DNA of 64,000 bases from Candidatus Bathyarchaeota archaeon (GCA_029907545.1 JARYLR010000002.1:36224-100223); one strand, 5' to 3'; positions 1-9,194 are shown, counted from the stretch's first letter. Translations and numbers: made by a program. Notes: a model not told the origin generated them from the sequence alone.

Positions 1-494
1 GCAGAGATCCCTTTAGAAATTAGGGTTTCAACCGCCCTTAGGCGCTCGGCTGGCGAAGGAGAATAAGGCTCGGTCAGCTTTGCCAATGCTTCATCTATGG
101 TTGTAATGGTTATAGAGACCATCGAGCATGTTTTGCTCAGCAGGTCAATGTCTCTCGTGACCGTTGTTCCTTTTGTAATGATCTGCAGCTTGCAGGACGC
201 TTTCGAAAGAATCTCAAGGCAACGGCGAGTTAAACATCTCTCAGCCTCCGCTTCAGGATAGGGATCTGAAGAATTCGCCATTGACACGGCTTCACCTTTC
301 AACTTTCCGACTTCTCTCCTTAGCCTTGAAATCAGCTCCTTTTTCGGCCGACACTCAAAAAACCGTGGAATATAGCTAGATGCATAACAGTACACACATC
401 CGTGATCGCAGCCAGTGTAAGGATTAAATGTCAACTTAGGCGGACAACTGCAAAGTCTGGAACGCCAAGGATCAAATCTTGAAATCAGCCCCAC
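1..494 (-). CDS. Radical SAM protein, spore photolyase-like (3' end outside window)
   Basis: The reverse strand reads openly from a GTG at 494 to the window edge, about 164 residues. Early in the protein, roughly residues 25-32, is the motif C-D-H-G-C-V-Y-C, the CX3CX2C cluster that holds the 4Fe-4S centre of radical SAM enzymes. It is preceded by P-K-L-T-F-N-P-Y-T-G, as in the SplB/Rv2578c-type family. Further on come S-S-D-P-Y and an I-T-K-G stretch, both usual in these proteins. An in-frame TAG lies four codons upstream of the GTG, so the start cannot be earlier. The substrate cannot be told from the sequence; SplB-like proteins in archaea are mostly uncharacterised. The C-terminal part is cut off by the window boundary. 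Confidence 0.8.
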   Translation of the reverse strand, partial: MGLISRFDPWRSRLCSCPPKLTFNPYTGCDHGCVYCYASSYIPRFFECRPKKELISRLRREVGKLKGEAVSMANSSDPYPEAEAERCLTRRCLEILSKASCKLQIITKGTTVTRDIDLLSKTCSMVSITITTIDEALAKLTEPYSPSPAERLRAVETLISKGIS

Positions 495-564
495 GAAACG
501 CCACTAAAGCTAACTATCACGAAAACAGCAACAAAAACCATTCGCAAAAAACACATTTCAGACC

Positions 565-576
565 CTATATAAAAGG
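565..576 (-). promoter_or_regulatory. TATA box upstream of the radical SAM gene
   Basis: On the reverse strand this reads CCTTTTATATAG, a good archaeal box A, about 70 bases before the GTG at 494. Flanking C and G runs resemble those around the strong promoter of the 5S gene in this window. The call rests on motif and position only. Confidence 0.45.
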
Positions 577-631
577 GGTTCAGAAACCGCCCACACCTAA
601 AAGGCTCAAACTTCTTGCAGATCAAACGTGA

Positions 632-1111
632 TTACAGCCTTTTGCTCATAAGATAGGCATCTTCTCCATCAGCGTAATAACCGTTGATCGTACGTATAAC
701 CTCGAAACCAAGCTTCTTGTAAAGGCTTATCGCCGGCTCATTGGTCACCCTAACCTCCAAATAGCACTGTTTTGCCCCATACCTCGTTTTCATATTCTCC
801 GTTGCCTTCTCAACAATCGCCTCAGCAACGCCTTTCCGCCTGTGCTCAGGCACTACAGCAACCGAGACAATATGCCCCTTTCTAACAAGCCCGCCTAAAC
901 CAAAGTTTGATAACCCTACCTCAACTCGACACATGATATAGCCAATAATCTTTCCGTCTTCCTCAGCCACGATAAAAGCCTCTGGAAACCGCCTGAAAAG
1001 ATCAATAAAGAAAAAGTCAGTATAGTTCTCAGGCAGGCACTCACGATTGATTTCGGTAACCCGCCGCAGATCCTCAATCTGAAAACCCCGAAGCCTAAAC
1101 GTGTTCTGCAT
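632..1111 (-). CDS. rimI: N-terminal protein acetyltransferase, RimI/Ard1 type
   Basis: A 159-residue GNAT protein that transfers acetyl from acetyl-CoA to protein N-termini; archaeal members of this type accept Ser, Ala, Thr and Met-Glu ends. It has the family start E-I-N-R-E-C-L-P-E-N-Y, the beta-4 segment G-H-I-V-S-V-A-V, the acetyl-CoA loop R-R-K-G-V-A (R/Q-x-x-G-x-A) and the C-terminal N-E-P-A-I-S-L-Y-K-K-L-G-F motif. The ending Y-Y-A-D-G-E-D-A-Y-L-M matches Sulfolobus Ard1 closely from memory. Length is normal and the ATG at 1111 fits the fold start. It ends 33 bases before the next reverse-strand gene begins upstream, so the two may be cotranscribed. Confidence 0.9.
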   Translation of the reverse strand: MQNTFRLRGFQIEDLRRVTEINRECLPENYTDFFFIDLFRRFPEAFIVAEEDGKIIGYIMCRVEVGLSNFGLGGLVRKGHIVSVAVVPEHRRKGVAEAIVEKATENMKTRYGAKQCYLEVRVTNEPAISLYKKLGFEVIRTINGYYADGEDAYLMSKRL

Positions 1112-1144
1112 TTCATCAGCTCCTAACGTGTTCTGAATACCGTG

Positions 1145-2449
1145 TTACTGGGCAACCTCCGCAATCTCCGCTTGCTTTTCAGTCACCCTAATCTCTGGCA
1201 AGGTGAAGCTGCCTAAGGGCATAGCCCAAACCCGTCCATTTCTGCCCACAATATTGAAAGCATCATTTAACGCGTCATTGACCGCTCTAGCCGTCTTCAA
1301 CCTGAAAATCTGTGCAGCATAGTAGTCAGGCATCGAGGAAACCAAGATAATCGTGTGATTCTGCAAGGCATGAAGCAAGTAATACGTCTTATGCCCTCCC
1401 CAAACAAAGTTGCGCTTAATCTCACGCTCCGCAGTCTTCAAATCATGAAACCTAACCATCCAATCATGAAATACCTCGTTGCCATGACCCTCAGAACACT
1501 CGGCTACCAGAACGATTACTCCACCGCGCTTAACGATTTCCAAAGCATTGTTCACAGCCTCACACGCTTCAAACAGGCTCACGTCAGTAGGATAGCCGCC
1601 AGCGCTAACAACCACGATGTCCGCTCGGCGATCAACCGGAATGCGATACATTTCGTCAACAAGTTTCACGCCTTCCACAAACGCTTGCTCCATGTCGCCT
1701 GCAAAAGCCCTAACAGCCTCTCCTCTGGTGTTGGAAACTGTATTCAGAACAAAATCCACCTTAGCAAGCCCAGACGCCTCCACCATGTCAACGTAGACAG
1801 GGTTACCCTCCAAAACACCTGCTTTCGCACGCGCATCCAAAAGCATCGCATGATTATGCTTTATTGTGCTCTCACCCGCAATCCCGGGCAGAACACTTAC
1901 GTGTCCACCACTATAACCCGCATAATTGTGAAGACATATGTCACCAGTCAAAATCCGCACGTCAGACTCAGCAAAAGTTCTGTTCAAGAAAACCTTATTT
2001 CCAAAAGTCTTTGTTGTCCCAACAAAAACTAGGTCTTGAGCACGGCAATCATGACTAACCCACTTCACCCGATTGAAAACCGCTTCCCCAAGAAGACGCA
2101 ATGCCTCTTCACGCGTGACTACCCTGTGCACACCACAAGCAAAAATCACAGTAACATTCTCATCTTTGACTCCAGCTGCCTTCAACTCCTCAAGCAGAGG
2201 AGCCAGAAGCTTATCGCTTAAAGTCGCCCTCCTAGCAGCATCATCGACAACTATTGCAACCTTGCTTTCAGGCTTGGCGATCTCGCTGAGTCTTTTAGTG
2301 CCCAAAGGCTCGCATAAAGCCCTCCTAACCTCCGCAACAGGGTCAGCAACGCCAGTCTCTTCTCTCGGCTCAATTAGTCCTAAAAAGTTGCGGGTTGGAA
2401 CCCTAACGCAGACCTCAGACTTTCCGTAGGGAAGCCAGACATCAACCAT
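1145..2449 (-). CDS. LarA-family protein (nickel-dependent racemase/epimerase-like)
   Basis: About 434 residues of the LarA (DUF2088) fold. LarA enzymes use a nickel-pincer nucleotide to racemise or epimerise 2-hydroxy acids. The first catalytic-type His is in C-G-V-H-R and the second in L-H-N-Y-A-G-Y-S-G-G, followed by L-P-G-I-A-G and K-H-N-H. The position that in lactate racemase LarA is the Lys bound to the cofactor (G-G-x-K-S) reads G-G-H-V-S here, so the pincer Lys is replaced by Val. The protein may be a LarA homologue that binds cofactor non-covalently or does another reaction. A GTG at 2476 also opens the frame, but the ATG at 2449 matches the family N-terminus M-V-x-V-W-L-P-Y-G-K and fits a leaderless transcript from the box A at 2489-2496. 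Confidence 0.8.
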   Translation of the reverse strand: MVDVWLPYGKSEVCVRVPTRNFLGLIEPREETGVADPVAEVRRALCEPLGTKRLSEIAKPESKVAIVVDDAARRATLSDKLLAPLLEELKAAGVKDENVTVIFACGVHRVVTREEALRLLGEAVFNRVKWVSHDCRAQDLVFVGTTKTFGNKVFLNRTFAESDVRILTGDICLHNYAGYSGGHVSVLPGIAGESTIKHNHAMLLDARAKAGVLEGNPVYVDMVEASGLAKVDFVLNTVSNTRGEAVRAFAGDMEQAFVEGVKLVDEMYRIPVDRRADIVVVSAGGYPTDVSLFEACEAVNNALEIVKRGGVIVLVAECSEGHGNEVFHDWMVRFHDLKTAEREIKRNFVWGGHKTYYLLHALQNHTIILVSSMPDYYAAQIFRLKTARAVNDALNDAFNIVGRNGRVWAMPLGSFTLPEIRVTEKQAEIAEVAQ

Positions 2450-2488
2450 GAGCAACGACCACAGATATGAAGACACACATGCATGAAA

Positions 2489-2496
2489 CTTTTAAG
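2489..2496 (-). promoter_or_regulatory. Box A promoter element for the LarA-like gene
   Basis: The reverse strand reads CTTAAAAG here. Transcription would start about 25 bases downstream, near 2465, leaving almost no leader before the ATG at 2449. That arrangement supports the shorter start. Confidence 0.4.
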
Positions 2497-2570
2497 CCTT
2501 ATCAAAGGACAAGCAGCATAAGTTCTTTAAAACACTATTCACAATAGATAAGAGTCAGCGAGGAACCTAA

Positions 2571-3263
2571 ATGTCAATCCAAAAAACCCCGCAAAAAAAT
2601 GAAATCCTATTTGCATGGTTCAACCGTTATGCCGGAGTAACCATAAAAACCCCAAAAAAAACCCTCGTCATAGACCCTGTGGACGTTAAATCAAAAACCT
2701 TCACAGATTTAGATGCAATCCTCATCACGCATGAGCATTATGACCACTTGGACCAAGCGCTAACTGCGGAAATACAGAAACTAACACAATGCAAAGTCAT
2801 AGCCGACACGACATCAGCAAAGAGACTAAAAAACACCATCCCCCAGCACAAGCTACAGGAAGCAACAGTCGGCACCGAAATCGAACTGGACGACCTCAAA
2901 ATAAGAGCGGAGAAATGCAATCACCCGCCTGCCACAACACCAATAACCTACCTGATAACAAGCGAAGACGGAGTGAAAATCTTCCACACAGCAGACAGCC
3001 TTCCCTACCCTGAAATGGCAGCTATAGGAGAAAAAGAAAAACCAGACATAGTTTTCTGCACGGTAGCAATCGCTCCTGGAACATCACCTGAAACAGGAGT
3101 CGAGATAGCTAGACTCACCAAACCCAAAGTTGCTGTGCCATATCACACAGGCTCGCATACAGATCAGAAAAGATTCTCAGAATTGCTGAAGAAGGAACTG
3201 CCCAAGACCACATGCTTGATACCGGAACTTGGAAAGATCTACCAAGTCTCTAAAAGAGCGTGA
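2571..3263 (+). CDS. Metallo-beta-lactamase-fold hydrolase, UPF0173/UlaG-like
   Basis: A 230-residue metal-dependent hydrolase. The metal-binding motif H-E-H-Y-D-H-L-D is near residues 61-68. Further ligands are expected at H-P-P (about residue 117), T-A-D-S (about 142) and the late Y-H-T-G-S-H segment. The short N-terminus and the W-F/G-x-A-G-V-x-I pattern place it with the UPF0173 / L-ascorbate-6-phosphate-lactonase-like branch. The substrate is unknown. The stop overlaps the leader of pyrE by a few bases, so the two genes are probably one transcript. Confidence 0.8.
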   Translation: MSIQKTPQKNEILFAWFNRYAGVTIKTPKKTLVIDPVDVKSKTFTDLDAILITHEHYDHLDQALTAEIQKLTQCKVIADTTSAKRLKNTIPQHKLQEATVGTEIELDDLKIRAEKCNHPPATTPITYLITSEDGVKIFHTADSLPYPEMAAIGEKEKPDIVFCTVAIAPGTSPETGVEIARLTKPKVAVPYHTGSHTDQKRFSELLKKELPKTTCLIPELGKIYQVSKRA

Positions 3264-3267
3264 ACAC

Positions 3268-3897
3268 ATGCCCACGGAAAAAGCCGGCGAGACGGTAAGA
3301 ACTGAAGTCTGCAGAATACTGAACAAGATAGGGGCACTGCAATTCGGCGCCTTCAAGCTTACAAGCGGAAAAATAAGCCCCTATTATATAGATCTAAGAG
3401 TTGTGCCAAGCTTCCCAGACGCCTTCCAGAAAATAATGGGCTTTTACACTTCATTCATCAAAGAAGACATAGGTACAGAGAACTTTGAAGGAATAGCCGG
3501 TATCCCTGTGGCAGGCATACCGTTTGCATCACTAGTCGCCTACAACCTCCGCAAACCCTTTCTCTACGTACGCAAAGGCGAACGTCTACATGGGAGACAA
3601 AGAAGAATCGAAGGAGTGCTTTCGCCTGGAAACCGCATTCTCCTTGTTGATGACTTGGCTACCACAGGCTTATCCTTAAAGAAGGCGGCAAAAGCTATAG
3701 CAGCAGAAGGCGGAGTTGTTAAAGACGCTGCAGTGCTTATCGACAGACAAGAAAGCGGCAAAGAAAAACTGAAAGAAGAGGATATAAGCCTTCACTCACT
3801 GCTTAACATCAGCGAAATAGCGACAACGCTTTATGAAACCGAAACGATAAGCGAAATGCAGCTAAAAACAATTCTGAAACAAATCAAGAAAAAATAG
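3268..3897 (+). CDS. pyrE: Orotate phosphoribosyltransferase
   Basis: A 209-residue enzyme that joins orotate to PRPP to give OMP in pyrimidine synthesis. The PRPP-binding motif is R-I-L-L-V-D-D-L-A-T-T-G near residues 123-134, and an F-x-L-T-S-G-K-I-S-P-Y-Y-I segment near residue 30 is the usual PyrE N-terminal signature. I chose the ATG five bases past the stop of the preceding hydrolase; an earlier in-frame GTG/ATG would only add residues with no family match. Length agrees with archaeal PyrE. Confidence 0.9.
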   Translation: MPTEKAGETVRTEVCRILNKIGALQFGAFKLTSGKISPYYIDLRVVPSFPDAFQKIMGFYTSFIKEDIGTENFEGIAGIPVAGIPFASLVAYNLRKPFLYVRKGERLHGRQRRIEGVLSPGNRILLVDDLATTGLSLKKAAKAIAAEGGVVKDAAVLIDRQESGKEKLKEEDISLHSLLNISEIATTLYETETISEMQLKTILKQIKKK

Positions 3898-3919
3898 GAA
3901 GCAGTTTCAGCCAAGCATG

Positions 3920-4480
3920 CTACTCATAGAAGATTAGGTCCTTTTGCTCTAGAATCCCGTGAAGCTTATGCACCGCATCATAGACGTCTTGCTCTCTCTT
4001 TGCGCCCGTGCACACCAGCTTGCCGCTTGCAAACAGAAGTATGACAACCTTTGGCTCATCCATCCGGAAAATGAGACCAGGAAACTGCTCCGGCTCGTAC
4101 ATCGTCTTTCCGAGAGTGTAAGCTGCCTTCTCCAAGTCTATAAGACCGCCTAACCCAGCAGAAGCAACAATGTTCTGAATCTTCAGCTCAGGCTTACTGA
4201 TTATGATGATGCCGCCTTTCTTCAGCTCTTTGATCACCTTCATAACCGCGCTTCGCGCTTCTTTCTCAGACTTGGCGCCAGTGCAAACCATCTTGCCAGA
4301 ATTAAAAATCAACGTAGCCGTCTTAGGTCTCTTAAGCCTGAAAACTAGGCCTGGAAACTGTTCAGGTCGATACTCCACGCCTGGATAGCCCTTCACAACC
4401 GCGTTCAAGTCAACCTTCTGATTGAGAGTCGCAGAGGCAACCACATTCTCAATGCTTATTACTGCTTTCGCCTTAGGCAT
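3920..4480 (-). CDS. tbp: TATA-box-binding protein, copy 1
   Basis: A 186-residue protein made of two TBP repeats, each with the F-P-G-L-x-F-R core and a G-K-x-V-C-T-G-A-K motif (residues about 41-71 and 132-162). It nucleates archaeal transcription by bending DNA at box A, together with TFB. It ends in the short acidic tail I-F-Y-E. A second, diverged tbp lies at 53681-54238. Repeat 1 here has the N-terminal I-E-N-V-V-A-S-A-T-L-N-Q. Start and length match archaeal TBP. It is a single-gene unit facing away from pyrE. Confidence 0.95.
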   Translation of the reverse strand: MPKAKAVISIENVVASATLNQKVDLNAVVKGYPGVEYRPEQFPGLVFRLKRPKTATLIFNSGKMVCTGAKSEKEARSAVMKVIKELKKGGIIIISKPELKIQNIVASAGLGGLIDLEKAAYTLGKTMYEPEQFPGLIFRMDEPKVVILLFASGKLVCTGAKREQDVYDAVHKLHGILEQKDLIFYE

Positions 4481-4595
4481 TCATTACCACTTCTTAGTTA
4501 GTGAATGAGAAGCACCCTTTATAAGCTTTATAAGCTCCAAACCAAGATAGCCACGCTTCTAAACCGACTAGTCGAAAGGAGCACAGCTAAGCTTG

Positions 4596-5207
4596 TTAGT
4601 CGCCACTGTATGCAGTTTGTTTTTTAGCGCGCGTAAAGATAGGTAAGATAATTTCTACAACCACAAGAATGATTATGAATAGAATGATGATGAATACCCC
4701 AGAAGAGTTGCGCATGAAAAGTGCGAGATGACCAACCCAAGGGATCCGCATAACCACCTTCCCGATAACTTGCTCGCCTGAAATGGGCGAGTCCTCAGCA
4801 GAATTGCCGTCTCCTTTGGTCACGATGAATGTCTGATTCCCAACTGTATATTTTCTAATAGCCCTATGCACGATAAGTTCGCTTGAGCCTCCACTTGATC
4901 GTTGATAGATGATGACATCTCCCTCAGGCTCTGGTGCTGCATGTATTTCTTCCGGGCTTACTCCTTGAACTATGATCAAGTCTCCCACGTGAAGAGTTTT
5001 TTCAAAAGGATGACCCCAACCATCGCATTGTGGTCCCGGAAGCTTGCACATACTTCCAGACGCAACAGCTAATGCTGGATACTGTGTGCGCAGCAAGGCT
5101 TGGGCAACGTACCATACGCTAACAACTATGGCAATTATCGCAACTATCATGATTACTGTTTGAACATATTCATTTTTCCACAGCTTCTTGCTCTTCGAGT
5201 TTTCCAA
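4596..5207 (-). CDS. Type I signal peptidase (archaeal/ER type)
   Basis: A 203-residue membrane protease that removes signal peptides on the outer face of the membrane. One transmembrane helix spans about residues 17-38 and another about 169-189. The catalytic Ser is in A-S-G-S-M (Ser52). Instead of the bacterial Lys there is His114 in V-H-R-A-I, as in ER Sec11-type enzymes, with the acidic residue expected in K-G-D-G-N-S-A-E-D (Asp133 or Asp139). The insert with two Cys after the Ser motif (residues 54 and 61) is unusual and could form a disulfide. Confidence 0.85.
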   Translation of the reverse strand: MENSKSKKLWKNEYVQTVIMIVAIIAIVVSVWYVAQALLRTQYPALAVASGSMCKLPGPQCDGWGHPFEKTLHVGDLIIVQGVSPEEIHAAPEPEGDVIIYQRSSGGSSELIVHRAIRKYTVGNQTFIVTKGDGNSAEDSPISGEQVIGKVVMRIPWVGHLALFMRNSSGVFIIILFIIILVVVEIILPIFTRAKKQTAYSGD

Positions 5208-5309
5208 TATTCCGCCTTCTTATGAATAAATACTCTGAAGGAATAAGCATGCAGTATCTAAGACTTAACGTTTTACATAAGAAAAAGAATGGGGGAAGGA
5301 GGGATAAGC

Positions 5310-5519
5310 TTAAAGCTCTATGCCTTCAGAACCCAGTTTAGCCTTGCTCACGATTCCCTTGAACTTCTTGCCGCAGTTAGGACACTCATACATGCCGAAT
5401 ATGGTTACGGTTATTCGCATGTTCTTGTCGGGGAAAGGAGCCACAAGCTCCCATGTCTTGTACGGATCTTTCGGCGGTGTTCGGCATTCAGGGCAGAGAT
5501 TTTCTCTTTTTTTCGGCAT
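5310..5519 (-). CDS. Small zinc-ribbon protein with Cren7-like core
   Basis: A 69-residue protein with two CxxC pairs, C-P-E-C near residue 9 and C-P-N-C near residue 46, that should bind one zinc. Between them is a segment K-T-W-E-L-V-A-P-x(6)-R-I-T-V-T-I-F-G followed by G-K-K-F. That order (W, A-P, I-x-V/I-x-I-F, P, G-K-x-F) resembles the Cren7 chromatin protein beta-barrel, here with a zinc knuckle added. It lies 25 bases downstream of a 56-residue relative on the same strand, so the pair is probably an operon. The role in chromatin is inference from this likeness. Confidence 0.6.
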   Translation of the reverse strand: MPKKRENLCPECRTPPKDPYKTWELVAPFPDKNMRITVTIFGMYECPNCGKKFKGIVSKAKLGSEGIEL

Positions 5520-5544
5520 GCTGGCAGTCAGCTTCCTTAAGCGC

Positions 5545-5715
5545 CTATATCTTCTTCTTGTTCAAGACTTCTCGGAAGGGCTTGTGACACTTCGGGCAGT
5601 CAAATAGGCCTATTTCTAACTGGATTCTTTTTCCAGACTTGTCTGGGCGTCCAGCCATTGTCCATTTCTTCTTTGGCGTGGAGACCATGGTTCCGCATTT
5701 TGGACATTTTGCCAT
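5545..5715 (-). CDS. Small zinc-ribbon Cren7-like basic protein
   Basis: A 56-residue, lysine-rich protein. An ATG at 5715 follows a strong ribosome site (GGAGG, 7 bases upstream), and a box A-like TTTTTTATC lies on the reverse strand near 5765. It has C-P-K-C at residues 4-7 and C-P-K-C at 40-43. The stretch K-K-K-W-x-M-A-G-R-P-D-K-S-G-K-R, then I-x-L-E-I-G-L-F and F-R-E-V-L lines up by eye with Cren7 (V-W-A-L-A-P-K-G-R-K-G-V-K-I-G-L-F, then F-R-H-K-L). Cren7 itself lacks the Cys pairs. The likely job is non-specific DNA binding and compaction, which is inferred. The next gene downstream is a longer relative. Confidence 0.65.
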   Translation of the reverse strand: MAKCPKCGTMVSTPKKKWTMAGRPDKSGKRIQLEIGLFDCPKCHKPFREVLNKKKI

Positions 5716-6312
5716 GTATTTTCCTCCAATGTACTACGGTCTCATGGTTTCTCATGATGATGGATAAAAAACTTTCCATTGTTTTCGGATTGAAAAACGT
5801 TAGGCAACCATGCGGTTTAGACACCTTCGTTGCAAAGAATGAATAATCTCTGCAAAACATTAAAGTTCAAAATTAAAAAACCGCTCCATGGCAGCTCCAA
5901 ATACTATTTAGACAAGCATGGAACTTCGCTAACAAAGCCCATTGCATGCAAAATCGCGACAAAATACGTAGCAATTCATCTTAAAATAATGAATCAAGTG
6001 TTGTCTGCGTGCAAAAAATTGAGGTTTAGCGCTTGTTCAGCAATAACGAAAATGAAATTAAAGCCAAAAAATCGATTGCTAAAGTTAAATCGAGTAATCT
6101 GTTGCATATTTAATTCAAAAAATGCGCAAAGCCCAGATGTAATTGCGCTTAAACTGGCAAAAATAAACATGCAAGAAATAACGTTCTTCTCTATGATGAA
6201 GCCATATTGCCCCAACCAGCCGCTGCGTCACCGCATCCCAAACATATGTAGCTTCCAAAATGCTTTTACACAGCCGTCTGTAGCTATTTCTAGAAAATCG
6301 GAGTTTGCTGGC
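5716..6312 (+). other. AT-rich intergenic stretch, no gene recognised
   Basis: Nearly 600 bases between the divergent Cren7-like pair and the helicase. Both strands carry open frames of 60-170 codons, but their composition (Lys/Asn/Ile-rich, no family pattern) looks like chance in AT-rich DNA. The reverse-strand promoter of the small zinc-ribbon gene lies near 5765, and a box A-like CTTTTACA near 6265 probably serves the helicase. I see no RNA fold that I recognise. Confidence 0.4.
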
Positions 6313-9185
6313 GTGAAAGATTCATCAGGGAACGTTTTTGATCTGCTTGTTAAGCCTGTTCGTCGACTGATTGAGCAGAAGGGTTTTTCAAAGCCTACGG
6401 AGCCACAGGAGAAGACGATCCCGAAGATACTTGAAAAAACATTCTCTTAATCTCTCCTACCGCTACTGGCAAAACCGAGGCAGCATTTCTACCCGTGCTA
6501 AGCATGCTTCTTCAAGGTGTGCAAGGCACGCCAGGGATAAAAGCGCTTTACATTACTCCGCTTAGAGCTTTGAATCGAGATATGCTTGAGCGGCTCGAAT
6601 GGTGGTGCAACAACCTTGACGTAAGATTGGCGGTGAGACATGGAGATACTGAAACAAAGGAGAGAATGAAGCAGTCAAAAAGTCCGCCAGATATTCTGAT
6701 AACAACTCCGGAAACCTTACAGGCAATTCTTCCAGGCTGGCTTATGCGCCAGCATCTGCAACAGGTGCGCTGGATTATCGTAGATGAAGTTCATGAGATG
6801 GCTGACAGCAAAAGAGGAAGCCAGCTAGCTCTGGCGTTGGAAAGACTTAGAGCTATTATGGGAAGAGACTTTCAGCTCATTGGATTATCAGCAACAATTG
6901 GCAGCCCATCGAAAGTTGCCCAGTTCCTCGTTGGAAAAGGACGCGCCATAGACATCGTACGCGTTCCAGTGGCGCGCATGATGCGGCTGAAAGTCATTTT
7001 CCCAACTCCAGAGGACGAAGATCAACGTTTATCCTCTAAGATTTACACACATCCAGAAGTTGCCGCTAGGTTACGAGTCATACGTGACTACATAGGCAAG
7101 CGTAAATCCGTACTTCTCTTCACAAACACGCGGGCGATCTCGGAAGTGTTGGCAAGTAGATTCAAAGTCTGGGACATGGATTTTCCAGTTTCTATACATC
7201 ATGGTTCCCTAGCTAAGCCTTCTCGCATAGCTGCTGAAAAAGGCTTGAAAAGTGGTGAATTGAAGGGGCTGGTGTGCACTAGTTCTCTAGAGTTAGGCAT
7301 CGACGTAGGCAGCATAGATCTTGTCATTCAATACATGAGTCCCAGACAGGCTACTCGCCTAATTCAGCGTGTTGGCAGAAGTGGGCATCGGATTGGACGA
7401 ATTGCCGAAGGAGTAATCGTTGCGTTGGATTCTGATGATACTCTGGAAGCCTTAGCCATCGCGAGAAGAGCTATGAAAGAAGATTTAGAGGATGTTCAGA
7501 TTCCTCCTAAACCTTTTGACGTCTTAGCACATCAAATCGCAGGTCTGCTGCTTAAGAATAGGAAGCTTAGTTTTCAGGAAATCCAAAACATTTTCGGAAA
7601 TGCTTACCCCTACGAAGACTTGGCTATCGAAGACATTGAAAAAGTTCTTAGATATATGCATCAACGCTTGCCACGCCTCGCATGGGTTTCCTTCGAGGAC
7701 AGAATTGTGCTCAAGCCTAGGCAGACAAAGGCGCTCTTTGAGTACTATTTCAACAACCTATCAATGATTCCTGAAGAAAAGCAGTTTCTCGTTGTAGACG
7801 TGTCTACAGACTCGGCGGTTGGAGTTTTGGATGAAGCTTTCATGGCGGAATACGGGAAGCCAGGAGTGAAGTTCATTATCCGCGGAAGTCCTTGGGTCAT
7901 ACAGCATGTTTCCGAGGACAAAGTGCATGTCAAGCCTGTTGATGACCCCACTGGAGCCATACCTAGCTGGATAGGTGAAGAAATACCTGTTCCGTTTGAG
8001 GTGTCTCAGGAAGTAGGTGCAATCAGGGCTTTCGTTGAAGAACAGATACAGAAGGGGATTTCTCCTGAGGATATAGCGCTTAAACTGAGTGAGAAATATC
8101 CTTCAGATAAAGACGTAATCTCGCGTGCACTAGAAAACACTGTAGAACATGTAAAGGCAGGATATCCTGCGCCCACTGATAGCCGCATTATCATCGAAGA
8201 CTGGGAAGATTTTGTTCTCATACACGTCAACTTCGGCTCACTAACAAACAGAGCTTTAGCTCAAATGATCGGGCAGCTGCTCTCGGATAGAGTGGGGTAT
8301 GGAATTGTCGTACAGCACGATCCATACCGCATCTTTGTGCAGACAATGAAGTCAGCAACCAGCGAGCAGATCGTTTCCTTGTTCGAAGAAATGAAAACTA
8401 TGTCTGAGCAAGCGGTCAAGGAGACTTTGACTTCGGCAACTGTGAAAACAGGACTTTTCAAGAGACGAATGATCCATGTTGCCAGACGTTTCGGAGCGCT
8501 TGAGAAGTGGGCTGACTTCAGCAGCGTAAGCCTCCAAAGACTGGTTAAAAGCTTTGAGGGGACGCCGATATACGATGAAGCGCTAAAAGAAGTGTTTACC
8601 AAAGACTTGGACTTGAAGCAGCTTGTTTATGTTTTGGGCAAAATGCGTGAAGGCAAAATCACCGTGCAAAGAATTGAGACGGGAGGAAACGCTACTCCGG
8701 TTGCCCGTTCTGGTCTTGAACGAATGAGCATGAAGAGTGACTTGATTCCTCCTGAACGAATGCGTGCTGTTCTAATCGAGTCTACTAAGGCAAGGTTGCT
8801 TAACGAGACTTTAAGTTTTCTCTGCACAAGCTGCTGGAGCTACATGGAAATGCTAAAACCTAAAGACATACCGGATAAGCCCAGATGCCCAAAATGTGGT
8901 TCCGCGGCAATAGGCATACTCAGAATCGAAGAAGAGAAAGCCTTATCGATCATCGAGAAAAAGGGCGTAAAGTTGACTAAGAGTGAAGAGAAAATGCGCG
9001 ATCAAGCATTGGAGACGGCGAAAATGATCGCAAAATATGGTAAGAGAGCCGCAATAGCATTGTCTGCGAGAAAGATTAAGCCAGCAGACGTCGAAGAAGC
9101 CTTATTGAAAGAGTCCAAGTTAAGCGATAGGTTCTACGAGCTTGTTCTTGAGGCTGAACGCAAAACTCTTAGCAAGAGGTTTTGA
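6313..9185 (+). CDS. Lhr-type ATP-dependent helicase, frame broken at an A-run
   Basis: A superfamily 2 helicase of about 957 residues if the frame is repaired. The first 42 codons, from GTG 6313 with GGAG 9 bases upstream, encode F-x-x-L-x-x-x-V and the Q-motif T-E-P-Q-E-K-T-I-P. The frame then runs to a TAA at 6448. One base back, the reading continues I-L-L-I-S-P-T-A-T-G-K-T-E-A-A-F (Walker A). The break falls in GAAAAAAC at 6433-6440; one extra A, or a -1 slip there, restores the protein. Later motifs are intact: D-E-V-H (motif II), S-A-T (III), H-G-S (V region), Q-R-V-G-R-S-G-H-R (VI). The C-terminal Lhr domain and a zinc-type C-x2-C...C-x2-C pair near 8825-8900 follow. Lhr helicases act in DNA repair and unwinding. 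Confidence 0.8.
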
Positions 9186-9194
9186 CTAGACCCC

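Noticed and set aside
1355..2032. A 225-codon + strand frame opposite the LarA-like gene
   Set aside because: It is the mirror of a real gene with family motifs on the other strand.
5994..6215. A 73-codon reverse-strand frame with hydrophobic stretches
   Set aside because: No start signals, and Phe/Asn bias explained by base composition.
6190..6250. C-box-like ATGATGA suggesting a box C/D RNA
   Set aside because: No CTGA D box within a reasonable distance.
5830..6450. A 206-codon + strand frame across the AT-rich gap
   Set aside because: Composition is that of random AT-rich DNA; only its last 45 codons, the helicase N-terminus, look real.
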